Source: Bubalus kerabau
Taxonomy: Eukaryota > Chordata > Mammalia > Artiodactyla > Bovidae
DNA length: 64,000 nucleotides
Direction: 5' to 3'
Assembly (NCBI RefSeq): GCF_029407905.1
Contig: NC_073634.1
Span: 25,247,501 to 25,311,500, forward strand
Positions within the stretch are counted from its first letter, which is position 1, and each line of letters begins with the position of its first letter. Below, piece after piece: positions 34,905 through 47,398 of the stretch. The notes beneath the pieces are model-generated. The model was not told the DNA's origin and searched no databases. It saw only the letters and a list, made by a program, of their open reading frames with translations. Both the position numbers and the translations under genes were made by a program.

Positions 34905-35250
34905 AAAATCATAATGATTGGTACCATGTGTCGTGTTCTGTGAGACTTGGGAGAGTTTTGCTAGAGAACTCACCCATGAGTAAAATTGTTGGGCTGTAGT
35001 TCATGTGTTATTCAGCTTTAGTAAATATTGCCAGATTGTTTATTAAAGATATTGTAGTTGAAAAAATATTTTTTATTCACAACTTCCTTAATATGTGGTA
35101 CTATCAGATTTTTTTCTATGATTTTTTGTTTATTGCTTTAACTTGTATTTCCCTAGGTATTAGTGAGGTTGACACAATTTTCCATGTTTATTGGACACTA
35201 TAAAGTTTCTGCTTCAGTGAATTGTCTAATTATGTCTTTTGTTAATTTAT
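34905..35250 (-). mobile_element. Old L1 ORF2-end fragment
   Basis: Diverged antisense L1: 'gagtaaaattgttgggctgt', 'ttcagctttagtaaatattg', 'aacttgtatttccctaggt'. Older in appearance than the L1 to its left. Confidence 0.65.
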
Positions 35251-35257
35251 TGCTTCA

Positions 35258-35445
35258 ATAATATCTAACACTTACAAAGCACTTATTACTTGTCAGACAA
35301 ATTGGAAGGACTTTATGTATGATGTCATTTTATCTGAACAAGAACATGTGAAAAAACACAACCATGGGCAGTACATTGCAAAACAGAGATTCCAGTTCAT
35401 GAAGTCTGACTCCAGAGTTTGTGCAATTAACCAGTAACTATGCTG
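35258..35445 (-). mobile_element. MIR SINE
   Basis: Antisense MIR order: 'taatatctaacacttacaaa', 'gcacttattacttgtcagac', then 'agtctgactccagagtttg' at the far end. Confidence 0.65.
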
Positions 35446-35461
35446 TAAGTATCCTCTTACC

Positions 35462-35965
35462 CACACCTACCCCTGTTACCTGAAATTTCACTTTCTGCAG
35501 TTTTAGTTACCCACAGTCAATCATGGTATGAAAATATTACATGGGAAATTCCAGAAATAGTTCATAGGTAAGGGGATGATTCTCCTTCTGACTCATGGTC
35601 AGCAAGTCAGTAATAGCCTAATGCTATGTCACAATGCTCACTTCATTCACCTCACTTTATCTTATCACCTAGGCATTTTATCTTCTGATTTACATCATCA
35701 CAAGCAGGGTGAGTACAGTACAATAAGATATTTTGGGAGAGAGAGAGACCACATTCACATAACTTTTATTACTATACCTTATAATTCTCTTTTATTATTG
35801 TTGTTAATCTGTTTCTTGCCTAATTAATAACTTACACTTTATCATAGATATGCATGGGAAAAATATAGTGTATGTAGGGTTCAGTACTCTGCACAGTTTC
35901 AGGCATCTACCAGGGGTTTTACGTCGAATCCCCCAAGGTTAAGGGGGCATTGCTGTGGTATCTGG
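35462..35965 (+). mobile_element. Tigger-like (TcMar) DNA transposon relic
   Basis: Left part 'cagttttagttacccacagt', 'attccagaaatagttcat'. Right part 'gtttcaggcatctaccaggg', 'cccccaaggttaagggg'. Both ends are present with a short non-coding interior. Confidence 0.75.
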
Positions 35966-35999
35966 TCAGACAGCAAGCCTTCCTTGTTCTTGTTCATAT

Positions 36000-36450
36000 T
36001 CTTCTTCTTCTTTATATTTCATACCTATTCTTGGGCATTTGCTTTTTCATATGCATTTCAGGATTATATGCTTTTCAGATTCTTTCAAATCCTGTTGGAG
36101 TTTTTTTCTGATTACATGGAAATTATAGTTTAATTTGGAAGACTTAATAGTTTCGCACTATTGCATCTCTCTCCCTTTCTCTCTCAAACAGGAAGATGAA
36201 GGGAAAGAAGAAGGAAGGAAAGAAGAAATGTTGATGATACCCCTTACACTTTAATTATCTCTCTTGAGATTACGATTAACCTGAAACAATTATGCATCAA
36301 ATTTCTATTTTATTTTATTACCTTCACTATATATTTATGTATATATATATTTAAATTATATAGTCTATTGGTTTGTGTGGTTACCCAGTTTATATATGTG
36401 ACAGTTACAGGAAGGTAGTGTTCAGGGATTTCCTGGCAAGCAAATTAATT

Positions 36451-36487
<37 letters not shown>

Positions 36488-36755
36488 TAGTTTTTATCAC
36501 ATATGAATATAGTCCTAACAATGTACTGTTTTGTTTTCCTTATAATTGGGCTTTGGTATTATGCTGTGTATTAAAGTTTTCTGCAGCTTACTTTATTTAC
36601 TCAAACTATATTTCTAAGAATCATGTATATTTTTCACAGTTGCCTTCATTTTTCACTTCTAAATAGTATTTTTGTGTGTGTCATACTGCAATTTATTTAT
36701 ATACTTATCTATTGACAGATATTTTTCTAGCTTTTTGCTACTCTGGGAAGTACTG
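36000..36755 (-). mobile_element. Old L1 fragments with AT-rich filler
   Basis: Segments 36005-36155 ('ttcttgggcatttgcttttt', 'aaatcctgttggag', 'taatttggaagactta') and 36600-36755 ('tatctattgacagatattt', 'agctttttgctact') read as diverged antisense L1. Between them is AT-rich DNA with the AT microsatellite. Confidence 0.5.
36453..36484. repeat. (AT)16 microsatellite
   Basis: Uninterrupted AT dinucleotides. Confidence 0.95.
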
Positions 36756-36789
36756 CCTTAAAAAGACTTCCTTCTTTTCTTTCCTTTAT

Positions 36790-37335
36790 CCAAACAGCTT
36801 AATGATTACTAATATGCCAGGCACATCTCTGAAAACTGGTGTCATAGCAATGGAAAAGCCAATCAAAGATCCATGTCTTGGCAGCTTAGATTCTAGAAGA
36901 CAAAACAGCTAAAAAACAAGACAAATAAGTAAAACCTACAGTCTGTTATATGGTAATAAATATGAAAGTTAAAATAAATGGAAGGGAGAGAGGACTTGGG
37001 AGCAGAGGAGTGATCATTTTGGAAAGGATGCCAAGGAAGAGGGTACTGAGAAGGTGCTCTGAGAGCAGAGGCCCATAGGAGTGAGGAGCAAGTTGTGCGC
37101 ATCTGGGGAAGGAGGATTCCAGGCAGAGGGAGCTTCAGGTGCAAAGGTCCTGAGGCAGCAGCATGCCTGGTGCACTCCAGCGCCTGCGAGGAGGGCAGTG
37201 TGGCCGCCACACCATTCAACAGCAGGCTGACCAGAGATAAGGGCAGAGAACTAGGGGGTGAAGGGGTGGGGAGAAGGTACGGATCCTGCAGGGCCTTACA
37301 GAAGGGCCTGTGGCTTTTACTGTGAGTGAGAGAGC
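36790..37335 (+). repeat. Ancient mammalian repeat (L2/MIR-class, tentative)
   Basis: Good block order of an old family: 'atgccaggcacatctctga', 'gcagcttagattctagaaga', 'gattccaggcagagggagc', 'tgcaaaggtcctgaggcag', 'gcagggccttacagaa'. The antisense frame of 108 codons (37219-36893) is a by-product and not a gene. Confidence 0.55.
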
Positions 37336-37439
37336 AGTTCTTTCACTTCTGTTTCTGTCTGAATCTCTTTAGCTGCTGTTCTGAGAAAAGTCTGAGGGGG
37401 CTGGGATAGAAGCAGAGACACCAGTTAGGAGGTTGTTTC

Positions 37440-37615
37440 TATATCCCACTTCCTGTTGTCTCACAGCAACCCTGTAAGGTGAATATTATTACACACATTT
37501 ACCAGTAAGGAGTTGAGGTTCAGAGGAGGTATGTCAGCTCTTTATTTAACCCTCTGTCACACAGTCTGTTCCTGGCAGAACAGAACTGACACCTGAGTCT
37601 GACTTTAATTTGCTA
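37440..37615 (-). mobile_element. MIR SINE
   Basis: Antisense MIR: 'cagcaaccctgtaaggtgaa', 'gttgaggttcagagg', then 'cacctgagtctgactttaa'. Confidence 0.68.
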
Positions 37616-37894
37616 CATTCCCAGAAATAGTTCCCACTTACAACAAAACCATTTTGTCTAATTTAAAACCCCTAATACTAATAAGGGATCTTACAATGGA
37701 CAGAATTCTTCAAACCTGGAATTTTGTAAAGAATGTCAGCTACAGTATTTCAACTCTCAGATATTCATATCTACATAAGCTGCAGGTATTGTTGAAAGAC
37801 AAACTGAGCCAAAAGCACCTGAAATACACCATTGAATTGTGGCAGCTAAGGTCATCTGCAGGCCCAGTCCTCAAAGATCACCCTGTAATAATTG
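37616..37894. other. Short non-coding stretch
   Basis: Nothing recognised. A 190-codon frame starting here (37654-38226) runs through the neighbouring SINE and is not credible as a gene. Confidence 0.45.
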
Positions 37895-38104
37895 TTGTTG
37901 TTGTTCAGTCACTAAATCGTGCCCAACACTTTGCGAACCCATGGACCATAGCCTGCCAGGCTCCTCTGTCCATGGGATTTCCCAGAAAAGAATACTGGAG
38001 TGGATTACCATTTCCTTCTCGAGGGGATCTTCCCAACCCAGAGATCAAACCCGTGTCTCCTACATTGGCAGGCGGATTCTTTACCACTGAGTCACCTGGG
38101 ATGC
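37895..38104 (-). mobile_element. Bov-tA SINE, minus strand
   Basis: Complete reverse-complement Bov-tA with 'gttgttgttgttcagtcact' at the left and the head 'gagtcacctgggatgcc' at the right. Only a 6-bp ataatt match flanks it. Confidence 0.92.
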
Positions 38105-38515
38105 CCATAATTAGATCCATTGAGGTGAATATGTTTGTTTGTTTTCTGTTGACTACACTGAACATTTTAGGAAGGACTAAAACCATTTGCTGTCTTCCAG
38201 GCTCAATTTTGGTAACTGGCTATTGAAGGTAACTGCTAGCATAGTGTTTAGCCAATAGATTATAAACAAGATTTTTGTGCTTTAGCACTTTGAAGGCTCC
38301 TACAAATCCTAGGAAAATGCTGCTGCATTGCGTATTGGGCAGTGTAGAAGTCACATAGTGTCATAAAGATTTAAAGTAAGACGGAAACTCAGAATTACTT
38401 CATATATTACTTTTATTTTATAGAAGGAAAAAATGTAGGCAGAGAGAGGCTGACTGTTTAATCATTGATCCAGAACTAATTCTGAGAATTGCTCCAGTGT
38501 ATTTCAAGGAAAAGT
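38105..38515. other. Non-coding stretch
   Basis: The part 38390-38490 is weakly MIR-like in antisense. The rest is unrecognised. Confidence 0.4.
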
Positions 38516-38715
38516 CTTTGGACATCAGACAGATTTGTCTCTCTGACTGTCTGGCTGTATAACCTTGGGAATGTTACTTCCTATCTCTCAGATTCTCCAT
38601 TAGTAAAAGACGGATAATAACTATCTTGCAGACTTATTGGGAGGATTACAAACATGTCAGAAGCTCCCAGGAAGGTAGTATCTGGCACATGGCAAGTGCT
38701 GGCTATAATTTTTTT
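38516..38715 (+). mobile_element. MIR SINE
   Basis: Sense MIR: 'tgtataaccttgggaatgtt', 'tctcagattctccattagta', then 'atctggcacatggcaagtg'. Confidence 0.75.
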
Positions 38716-41105
38716 TTAAGTTCAACAGTCTTTTCAAGCCAATTTCCTAAATTACTGCCCTCCACGCCTTAAGTCCAAGCCAAGTTTTAAGCCTCATCTA
38801 CACTAACAAATAATGCAACTTTACCCATCTAGACACGTATTCATTCAGAGATGTATTTTTGGTACATCTTTGGGAAATGATATATTTTATGAAGGGCTTG
38901 GGGCTCCCAGGGAAAGGGGAAAAGGTGGCTAGTATGTATGATACTTCAGAGTATCCCAGTGAGGTTAATAAAAAGATAATGACTTTTTTTTCCATAAAGA
39001 AATTATGTGATTCCCATTTCCAAAGGCCTGCAATCTCCCTTGTGCACCCGTCCCCGTGGTGCAGCAAGTGTCTGGAGTGTCTTGTTCTTTCTTAATGGGT
39101 TTTCAGTGTGCTGGAGGGCATTTGATTGCAATGAGCTCGACTAGACACATTTCCTTTGGGTGCTAGAATGAGAAGTTATTGAATTCACAAGTTTGAATTA
39201 CACATCCAGTCTTCACAATAAAAATGACTCTGGGTTGTTCTAACATCCTGTTAACTACTCTTCACCAGAACAAAACATCTTCATGATGGTGCGGGGAGGA
39301 TGCATTTGAATGATCTGTTGAGTGCACAGTGCTTTTGGAGGTGGGCCAAACAGCCCCCAGGCAGGGGGAGCATTGTGTCTTTTCTGCTTTAAAAAAAAAA
39401 AAAAAAAAGATGCTGGTAAATGAAGTTGGTGTTAGTTCAATTAAAGCCTCACTAGATATTCCTTGGTGGAGATTCTATGGATTAAGGGCAATCAACAATT
39501 TTCTGGGTTCAATTTTTCCCAGAGCTCCTGCAGCCCTTAGGTGTTGATACAACCTAAACCCCCAAGAAACACATGATAAATCAGGAAGCTTTCAGAGTGA
39601 TTTACAGTGGGGTGAATGTCTTTCCAGCTTTGGAATACTGTGTTCAGTATCGAGGGCATCTTCTTGAGGTCATCCTATTTGTCACAGCAAATAAATGATC
39701 ATAAATTGCTTGGAAATCATGGAGTCAGAACCAAGATAAGCATATTGTCCTTAGAAATATTATATCTGAATTTTAGAGCAACTGAACTGAATGGATGATG
39801 AACCAGGCCCATTCTACAACAGAGAAGGCTTGATATTGACTGGAAGTGTCTTCCAAACGGATACATTCAAAACCCTCTTTGTGGACCACTTGACTTCTTT
39901 AACACAGCCTTTCTTCAGATGGGTTACTGGACAAAGAATTCCTTTAAAACTTTGTTCAAACTGGCAGGCTATTCTGATCTTAACTGTTGCCCAGTTCTTC
40001 ACCAGCAGTGTGTTTGTAAACCACTTCTGAATCATGTGTTGAATCTTAGCAATTCCCTTCTCCAGGGATGACTCAATCTCTCAATTTTGGGAACCAGTAC
40101 TTACTATAGACTGCCAACCTGTCTGCTTGGCCCTAAATATGCAAGTCCTCCGTGTGGATATCATCACCATTTCAGTAGGGTTTTCAAGTTACACACTTGG
40201 AGATCTCAACCCCCAAAGTGTAGAAAGGAGGGAGTGAGGACATCAGAGTTTTAAGTGAAATAAATGGAAGGACCAATTATGTTATTGATTACCAGCCATG
40301 TTTAAAACAAACAATATTTGGCATATCTTCCCCCTGAGGAATACAGTCCCATACAGGTTTCAGACATTGGTGAAGGAAAGTTATACAAAGCAAAGCAAAA
40401 TACATCTTTGAATCTTTGAATCTTTTAAACTGATAAAACCCCAGTTGGGAGGGGTATTCGCCACCCCTTTCATCTAAAGTAAGGTTCTGACCTTTATTAG
40501 AAGGGCAAAACCATTTTGTTGCATGTGCCATGTTTTATTTGACAACAAAATATAATTTTTGTTTTGTTTAAAGTATCCTGCCAAGAATCAGACATCAGGA
40601 ATATTTGTTCAATAGCTGCTTTACTGGCACCACCTGGACCTCATTCCAGGATGATCTGACTATTATAAATTGCCTGTATCACCAAAGTATCACACACTGT
40701 GATTTATCTTTCCATAGTGGAAAGTAGAGAGCCAGAATCATGCAACAGAGGCTTTCTGGTCCATACGTGGGAGCTTCTCCTTTTCCCCTCCAGTAGATTA
40801 TACAGTAATTCTGTTGGCTAATGTCATGGATACCTGGCAATGGGTGGGGCATTTAGGTATTTAAGTAAGACTTTGTCTACCACTGAATAAACCTCACCTT
40901 TCTGTTTTCCTGGGATTAGTATTTCTGTTATTCTATTCTTTCCCTCTTCTCATTTGTCTTTATCTTGGATTGTGAATTCAGTGGAGGAGGGAAAGAGACA
41001 AATCCTGAATATGTGTCACCTGTTTCCCCTCATTCATTGCTGCTAGTACTGAGAGCTCTTGCTGCTGATTTATCAGAATTGGTAACAGACAAATTGGATG
41101 CTTTT
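38716..41105. other. Long mostly unique non-coding stretch
   Basis: 2.4 kb without recognised SINEs or LINEs. An 18-base A-run lies at 39391-39408 with no recognisable retrocopy upstream. Small frames on both strands carry no known motif. Confidence 0.5.
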
Positions 41106-41117
41106 AGGCTTGTCTGG

Positions 41118-41381
41118 GGGAGAAGGCAATGGTACCCGACTCCAGTACTCTTGACTGGAAAATCCCATGGATGAAGGAGCCTGGTAGGCTGCAGTCCATG
41201 GGGTCACAAAGAGTCCGACACGACTGAGCGAGTTCACTTTCACTTTTCACTTTCATGCATTGGAGAAGGAAATGGCAACCCACTCCAGTGTTCCTGCCTG
41301 GAGAATCCCAGGGACGGCGGAACCTGGTGGGCTGCGGACTGTGGGGTCACACAGAGTCAGACACGACTGAAGCGACTTAGC
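41118..41381 (+). mobile_element. BOV-A2 SINE (dimeric)
   Basis: Two BovA monomers joined by the 'ttcactttcacttttcact' linker. Flanked by a 12-bp repeat with two mismatches (41106-41117 and 41382-41393). Confidence 0.93.
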
Positions 41382-41393
41382 AGGCTGTTCTGG

Positions 41394-43504
41394 ACATGGT
41401 GTTGGGGGAATATGACCACTTTAGTCCCCCCTTTTTACCCCAGGTCAAATGCTAAATTATATAGCACTGTAAACATTTGTTTCATTTGATTTTTAACACT
41501 GAATGTATTTTCTTAGGCATGGGTAAATCTGCCTGAAGAATTGTATTTTATTAAAGAAAGATAATTCAGTAAAAGATCTTGACTGCTCAAGTCTGCAAAA
41601 AGGGTCAGTGACAAGTATTTAAACTGTTAGTAACCCAGCAGCTTGAAGATAGAATAAGAGGACTTTTGAGTTCATCTCCATCTTTTTGGTCTTGTGAGCC
41701 TTTTTCTTTCACAAGACTTGAAAGGGATTTGTCCTTTAATGTAAATTTAGTATTTTGAGACCTATTGGAAATGACAAAGTGAGTATCATTTTCTCAGTGA
41801 ACTCTGTCCTGTGTATACTTTGGGTGAATATGCATTGATGGAAACAGTTGGAAAGCTGATGTGCTGGAATAAATCCTATATCTTTTATCCTTTGTTTGAA
41901 GGAAGCCACTCAAATCCTAGGAATATATTTTTTCACCAGCAAGCATTTTGGCCCCAGAAATCATGGTTTTGTGTAAAATCTGGCCAGCAGCAGCTCTCTG
42001 CACCCTGTCAAATAAAGAAAGCAAACAGCTTTGTTGTGGCTCCTCCCAGAAGCAGCCATAATGAAGGTATCAGCAGGGATTGTGATAACAATGTTTGTTT
42101 TATAGTCTCTCTTGCACCCACTGCATTCTCTGCTGCTGGTTCCATGCCCCAGAGGGCACTTCCACCCTTAGATGGCTCCTGTCCTGAGCTCCTTGGGTAC
42201 CACACTTCCATCCCCTTTATACCGCCCTGGCTGTCCTCCACAATGACCATTGTGTTGTTTCTCTTTGCTCTTCTCTCCAGATTCCTTCAGTCACTGTTTC
42301 CATCCATATCTAAGCTGTGTTGCTCACCTCACCTGTCTTGGGATTTGTCCTGGTCATCTTGTTCCAGACTGACATGTCTTTGCTAGGAAGGCACACCCTA
42401 TGCTAGTATAGCTGAAGAGATTCCCCAGTGTTTCAAGAAATCCTTTACTTGTTTTTCCCCTTAACAAAGAGGGAGAAGCAGGAAGCCCTTTTAATATCAA
42501 GTATTCTGAGTCCTCAGAAGCTGAGGTCACCAAGTTTCCCTGCTTTCTATAGTGAACAGGCTTCAGCTTCCTGGTTGACGGAGAGTGTGTGACTAGGTAT
42601 CTGCATACCCTGGGTAAAGGCGGAGGTGAGGTGAAGAATCCACATCATTGAAGATGGGGCAGGGCCTCTTGTGAGGCACCTTCAGCTGTTCCTTCATGAG
42701 ATGGAACTGGAAGGCCTTTCCACTGTGTCCTGGAAACTGGGGATTCCAGTATGATATTAAAAAAAAAAAAAAAAAAAGAAAAGGCCTTGATTTCTTCGGG
42801 TAAACCAATTAGTTAGTTGTAGTTACACAGGAGTGATTTGTTTAGTAATAAATTCCCTCTCAGAAATTTCCCCTGAAACAGTATGGTGTCTTCTGAATGA
42901 AGACGGCCTATTATTTTTTTACTTGAAGTCCTGAAGGCCAGTGGAATCTTGGTATTCCCTCTCCACAAGGTTTTGTATTCAGTACTGTGCTGGAATTGTT
43001 ACCCTTTCTCCCTTAAACTAGGGTATAGTAGGAGAGCAAACATCTGATAGGATTTTTATGTATTTATTATATTCTTTAAGTGTAGTCAAAGCCATTCTCT
43101 TTGGATGCTTATCTTAGCAGCTTTCAATTGTCTGTCATGATGACGTATTTCTTCCAAGGAATCTCTTCACTCATACCAATCACAGTGGTCCCATTTGCCA
43201 GGGAAGCTTTTTATCCTCATGTGTCTTTTTGAAGTTTTTATTAGAATGGCTACACCACCACCCCCCTCATGGGTTCTGTTTCTCCTCCCCTCAACCTATT
43301 TTCATGTGGTTACTGACCTTCTCTCTCACTTCCCACTCTGGCTTTTTAAAGAGTCCTCTCCTAATTTTCTTAACCTATTTCTTCTCCCCTCACACACCAC
43401 CAGTCTCTTTCTGTCAAGGCATCTCCACTTCTGTCTTCCTTCCTTTTTCACTGTTTCTCAGTTGGTCCCACAGCCTGTCCAGATCAATCAACCAGCACGG
43501 TAAC
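41394..43504. other. Long mostly unique non-coding stretch
   Basis: A 19-base A-run at 42759-42777 and a CT-rich tract at 43240-43480. The longest open frame is 41811-42386 (191 codons); it has no domain I recognise and uneven, low-complexity composition at its end. I do not call it a gene. Confidence 0.45.
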
Positions 43505-43745
43505 AATAATAATATTAACAGCAACAACCACTGCTATGACCTCCCTTACTGAGTACCTATAAAGGTCGGTCCTTGCCCTTGAAAAACTCAGTGTGAAGAC
43601 GTCTCTTAAAAAGCGAGGTGAACGTATCATTATCCCCATTTTACAGATGGGGAAAAATAAAGCCTAGAGATGCTAACTACTCTTCCTGTGTAACATGGCA
43701 CTAGTTAGCAGACTCGAGCCTCAAATCGGTAACTCTCCAACTCTG
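43505..43745 (-). mobile_element. MIR SINE
   Basis: Antisense MIR: 'cattatccccattttacaga', then 'cactagttagcagactcgag'. Confidence 0.65.
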
Positions 43746-44080
43746 AGCCTGTGTTCCTCCCATTTGTACTGTGCTGTAAGACAAGAAAGGCCTCATAGAG
43801 TTACATGGAGTAATGATTACAGCTCATCTTTGTCTCATCTTTTCTTGAGATCTGGCCATAGGCTATTAAGAAGAAACTGGCTCAGAGAGGTTCATGCACT
43901 GGTTCATAACCAGAAGGCTTGTAAGTGGCAGAAAATCCAGCATGGACCTGGAGCTGTGTTCTGTATCCTGCCCACATGGTGTAGGAAAAGTTTTGGTGTT
44001 CTTTAGGTGTAGCTGCTAAGAGCTGGCTGGGAAAAACTCAGTTCCTGGCTAATAATTAGATGCTAACTATTCTTAGTATC
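43746..44080. other. Non-coding stretch
   Basis: The part 43875-43975 ('ctcagagaggttcatgcac', 'gtaagtggcagaaaatcc') may be another antisense MIR. No gene seen. Confidence 0.4.
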
Positions 44081-44272
44081 AGTAAAGAATCTGTCTGCAA
44101 TGCAGGAGAAGCAGGAGATGCAGGTTTGATCCCTGGATGGGGAAGATCCCCTGGAGAAGTAAATGGCAACCCACTCCAGTAATCTTACCTGGAAAATCCC
44201 ATGGACAGAGGAGCCTGCCGGGCTATGTTCCATGGGGTCACAGAGTCAGATATGACTGAAGTGACTGAGCAC
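44081..44272 (+). mobile_element. Bov-tA SINE
   Basis: Slightly truncated head ('taaagaatctgtctgcaatg'), intact BovA body, ends 'gtgactgagcac'. Confidence 0.9.
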
Positions 44273-44875
44273 AAGAGATAAAGGTTATTAGAAGTATTAT
44301 TAAAAGTATATTTCATGTGTCTTAATATGTGGTATTTCTCCTGCTGGCTTGATGCAATGGACATCAAGTTAGCTGTCCTCTGGTTCCAGTTCAGTAACTC
44401 TGTCTGAGTTTTTGCAACACCATGGACTGCAGCATGCCAGGTTTCCCTGTCCATCACCAACTCCTGGAGCTTTACAAACCCATGTCCATCATGGCGGTGA
44501 TGCCCTCCAACCATCTCATCCTCTCTGTCATCCCCTTCTTCTCCTGCCTTCAATCTTTCCCAGGATCAGGGTCTTTTCCAGTGAGTCAGTTCTTCACATC
44601 AGGTGGCCAAATATTGGAGTTTCAGCCTCAGCATCAGTCCTTCCAATGAATATTCAGGGCTTATTTCCTTTAGGATTGATTGTTTGGATATCCTTGCAGT
44701 CCAAGTCTTCTCCAACATCACACTTCAAAAGCATCAATTCTTTGGTGCTCAGCTTTCTTTATAGTTCACTCTCACATCCATTCATGACTACTAGAAAAAC
44801 CATAGCTTTGACTAGATGGAACTTTGCTGGCTAAGTAATGTTTCTGCTTTTTAATATGCTGTCTAGGTTGGTCAT

Positions 44876-47124
44876 TTCAGGATGTCTGGTTCTAAGTGAG
44901 TGATCACACCATCATGGTTATCTGGGTCATGAAGATCATTTTTGTATAGTTCTTCTGTGTATTCTTGCTACCTCTTCTTAATATCTTCTGCTTCTGTTAG
45001 GTCCATACCATTTCTTTCCTTTATTGTGCCCATCTTTGTGTGAAATATTCCCTTGGTATCTCCTATTTTCCTGAAGAGATCTCTAGTCTTTCCCATTCTA
45101 TTGTTTTCCTCAATTTCTTGCACTTATCACTGAAGAAGGCTTTCTTATCTCTTTGGAACTCTGAATTCAAATGGGTACATCTTTCCTTTTCTCTTTCGCC
45201 TTTCACTTCTCTTCTTTTCACAGCTATTTATAAGCCCTCCTCAGATAACCATTTTGCCTTTTTGCACTTCTTTTTCTTGGGTATGGTCTTGATCACTATA
45301 CAATGTCATGAACCTCCATCCATAGTTCTTCAGGCACTCTGTCTATCAGATCTAATCCCTTCAATGTATTTGACACTTCCTCTGTATAATTTTAAGGGAT
45401 TTGATTTAGGTCATACATGAATGATCTAGTCATTTCCCCTACTTTCTTCAATTTAAATCTGAATTTGGCAATAAGGAGTTCATGATCTGAGCCACAGTCA
45501 GCTCCTGGTCTTGTTTTTGTTGACTGTATAGAGCTTCTCCATCTTTGGCTGCAAAGAAAATAATCAGTCTGATTTCTGTATTAACCATCGGGTGAAGTCC
45601 ATGTGTGGAGTCTTCTGGAATGCAAAGTCAAGTGGGCCTTAGTCAGAATCACTAAGAACAAAGCTGGTGGAGGTGATAAAATTCCAGTTGAGCTATTTCA
45701 CATCCTAAAAGATGATGCTGTGAAAGTGCTGCCCTCAATATGCCAGCAAATTTGGAAAACTCAGCAATGGCCACAGAACTGGAAAAGGTCAGTTTTCCTT
45801 CCAATCCCAAAGACAGGCAATGCCAAAGAATGCTCAAACTACTGCACAGTTGCGCTCATCTCACACGCTAGTAAAGTAATGCTCAAAATTCTCCAAGCCA
45901 GGCTTCAACAGTACGTAAACCATGAACTACCAGATGTTCAAGCTGGATTTAGAAAAGGCAGAGGAACCAGAGATCAAATTGCCAATATCTCTTGGATCGA
46001 AAAAGCAAGAGAGTTCCAGAAAAACATATACTTCTGCTTTATTGACTATGCCAAAACCTTTGATTATGTGGATCACAACAAACTGGGGAAAATTCTTCAA
46101 GAGATGGGAATATCAGACCACCTGACCTGCCTCCTGAGAAATCTGTGTGCAGGTCAAGAAGAAACAGTTAAAACTGGCCATGGAACAACAGATTGGTTCC
46201 AAGTTGGGAAAGGCATATGTAAAGGCTGTATAGTATCACCCTGCTTATTTAACTTATATCATAGTACATCATGAGAAATGCAGAGCTGGATGAATCACAA
46301 GCTGGAATCAAGATTGCTGGGAGATATATCAATAACCTCAGATATGCAGATGACACCAAACTTATGGCAGAAAGCAAAGAAGAACTGAAGAGCCTCTTGA
46401 TGAAGGTAAAAGAGGAGACTGAAAAAGTTGGCTTAAAACTCAACATTCAGAAAACGAAGATCATGGCATCTGGTCCCATCACTTCACGGCAAATATATGG
46501 GGAAGAAATGGAAATAGTGAGAGACTTTACTTTTGGGGGCTCCAAAATCACTGCAGATGGTGACTGCAGCCATAAAATTTAAAGACGCCTGCTTCTTGGA
46601 AGAAAAGTTATGAACAACCTAGACAGCGTATTAAAAAGCAGAGACATTACTTTGCCAAGAAAGGTCTGTCTATCAAAGCTGTGGTTTTTCCATGAGTCAT
46701 GTATGGATGTGAGAACTGGACCATAAAGAAGACTGAGCACCAAAGAATTGATGCTTCTGAACTGTGGTGTTGGAGAAGATTCTTGAGAGTCCCTTGGACT
46801 GCAAGGAGATCCAACCAGTCAATCCTAAAGGAAATCAGTCCTGAATAATCATTGGAAGGACTGATGTTGAAGCTGAAACTCCTATACTTTGGCCACCTGA
46901 TGTGAAGAACTGACTCATTTGAAAAAACCCTTATGCTGGGAAAGATCAAAGGCAGGAGGAGAAGGGGATGACAGAAAGGATGAGATGGTTGTAGGGCATC
47001 ACCGCCATGATGGACATGGGTTTGTAAAGCTCCAGGAGTTGGTGATGGACAGAGAAGGCTGGCATGCTGAAGTCCATGGAGTTGCAAAGAGTTGGACACA
47101 ACTGAGTGACTGAACTGAACTGAA
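44876..47124 (+). mobile_element. BovB LINE with inverted 5' segment, inserted in BovB
   Basis: The segment 44876-45611 is antisense BovB sequence from upstream of the RT core. The segment 45612-47124 is sense BovB from the RT core to the 3' tail. In BovB order the two are adjacent, so the 5' part is inverted, as expected from twin priming during target-primed reverse transcription. Flanked by ctaggttggtcat (44863-44875) and ctagattggtcat (47125-47137), 12 of 13 identical. Confidence 0.9.
45612..46582 (+). pseudogene. BovB reverse transcriptase core remnant
   Basis: The frame 45603-46274 (223 codons; real homology from about residue 4) includes RT blocks up to motif A (FIDYAKTFD, residues 146-154) and motif B (GCIVSPCLFNLY, about 208-219). 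It then loses phase near 46258. The frame 46271-46582 continues with the catalytic YADD at residues 25-28. Both active-site aspartate motifs survive, but the frameshift, missing endonuclease and inverted upstream part make it non-functional. It is the most complete RT core in the window. Confidence 0.92.
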
Positions 47125-47398
47125 CTAGATTGGTCATAGCTTTTTTCCATGGAGCAAGCATCTTTTAATTTCATGGCTGCAGTCACCACCTACAGTGATT
47201 TTGGAGCCCAAGAAAATAAAGTCTGTCACTATTTCCATTGTTTCCCCGTTGTTTGCCATGACTTTAATGGACCAGATGCCATGATCTTCCTTTTTTTAAT
47301 GTTGAGTTTTAAGCCAACTTTTTCACTCTCCTCTTTCACTTTCATCAAGAGGCTCTTTTGTTCTCTGCTTTCTGCCATAAGTGTGGTGTCATCTGCAT

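Noticed and set aside
37654..38226. 190-codon open frame
   Set aside because: Its second half is a minus-strand Bov-tA SINE and the first half has no known motif, so there is no reason to call a gene.
39329..39408. Processed pseudogene suggested by the A-run at 39391-39408
   Set aside because: No target duplication, no AATAAA and no recognisable exon sequence upstream.
42650..42790. Processed pseudogene suggested by the A-run at 42759-42777
   Set aside because: The text upstream is not recognised and no flanking duplication brackets it.
44412..44834. 140-codon open frame and similar plus-strand frames across BovB copies (29257-29808, 2117-2473)
   Set aside because: They read BovB in antisense. 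The strong homology among them is DNA-level repeat homology and does not indicate a protein family.
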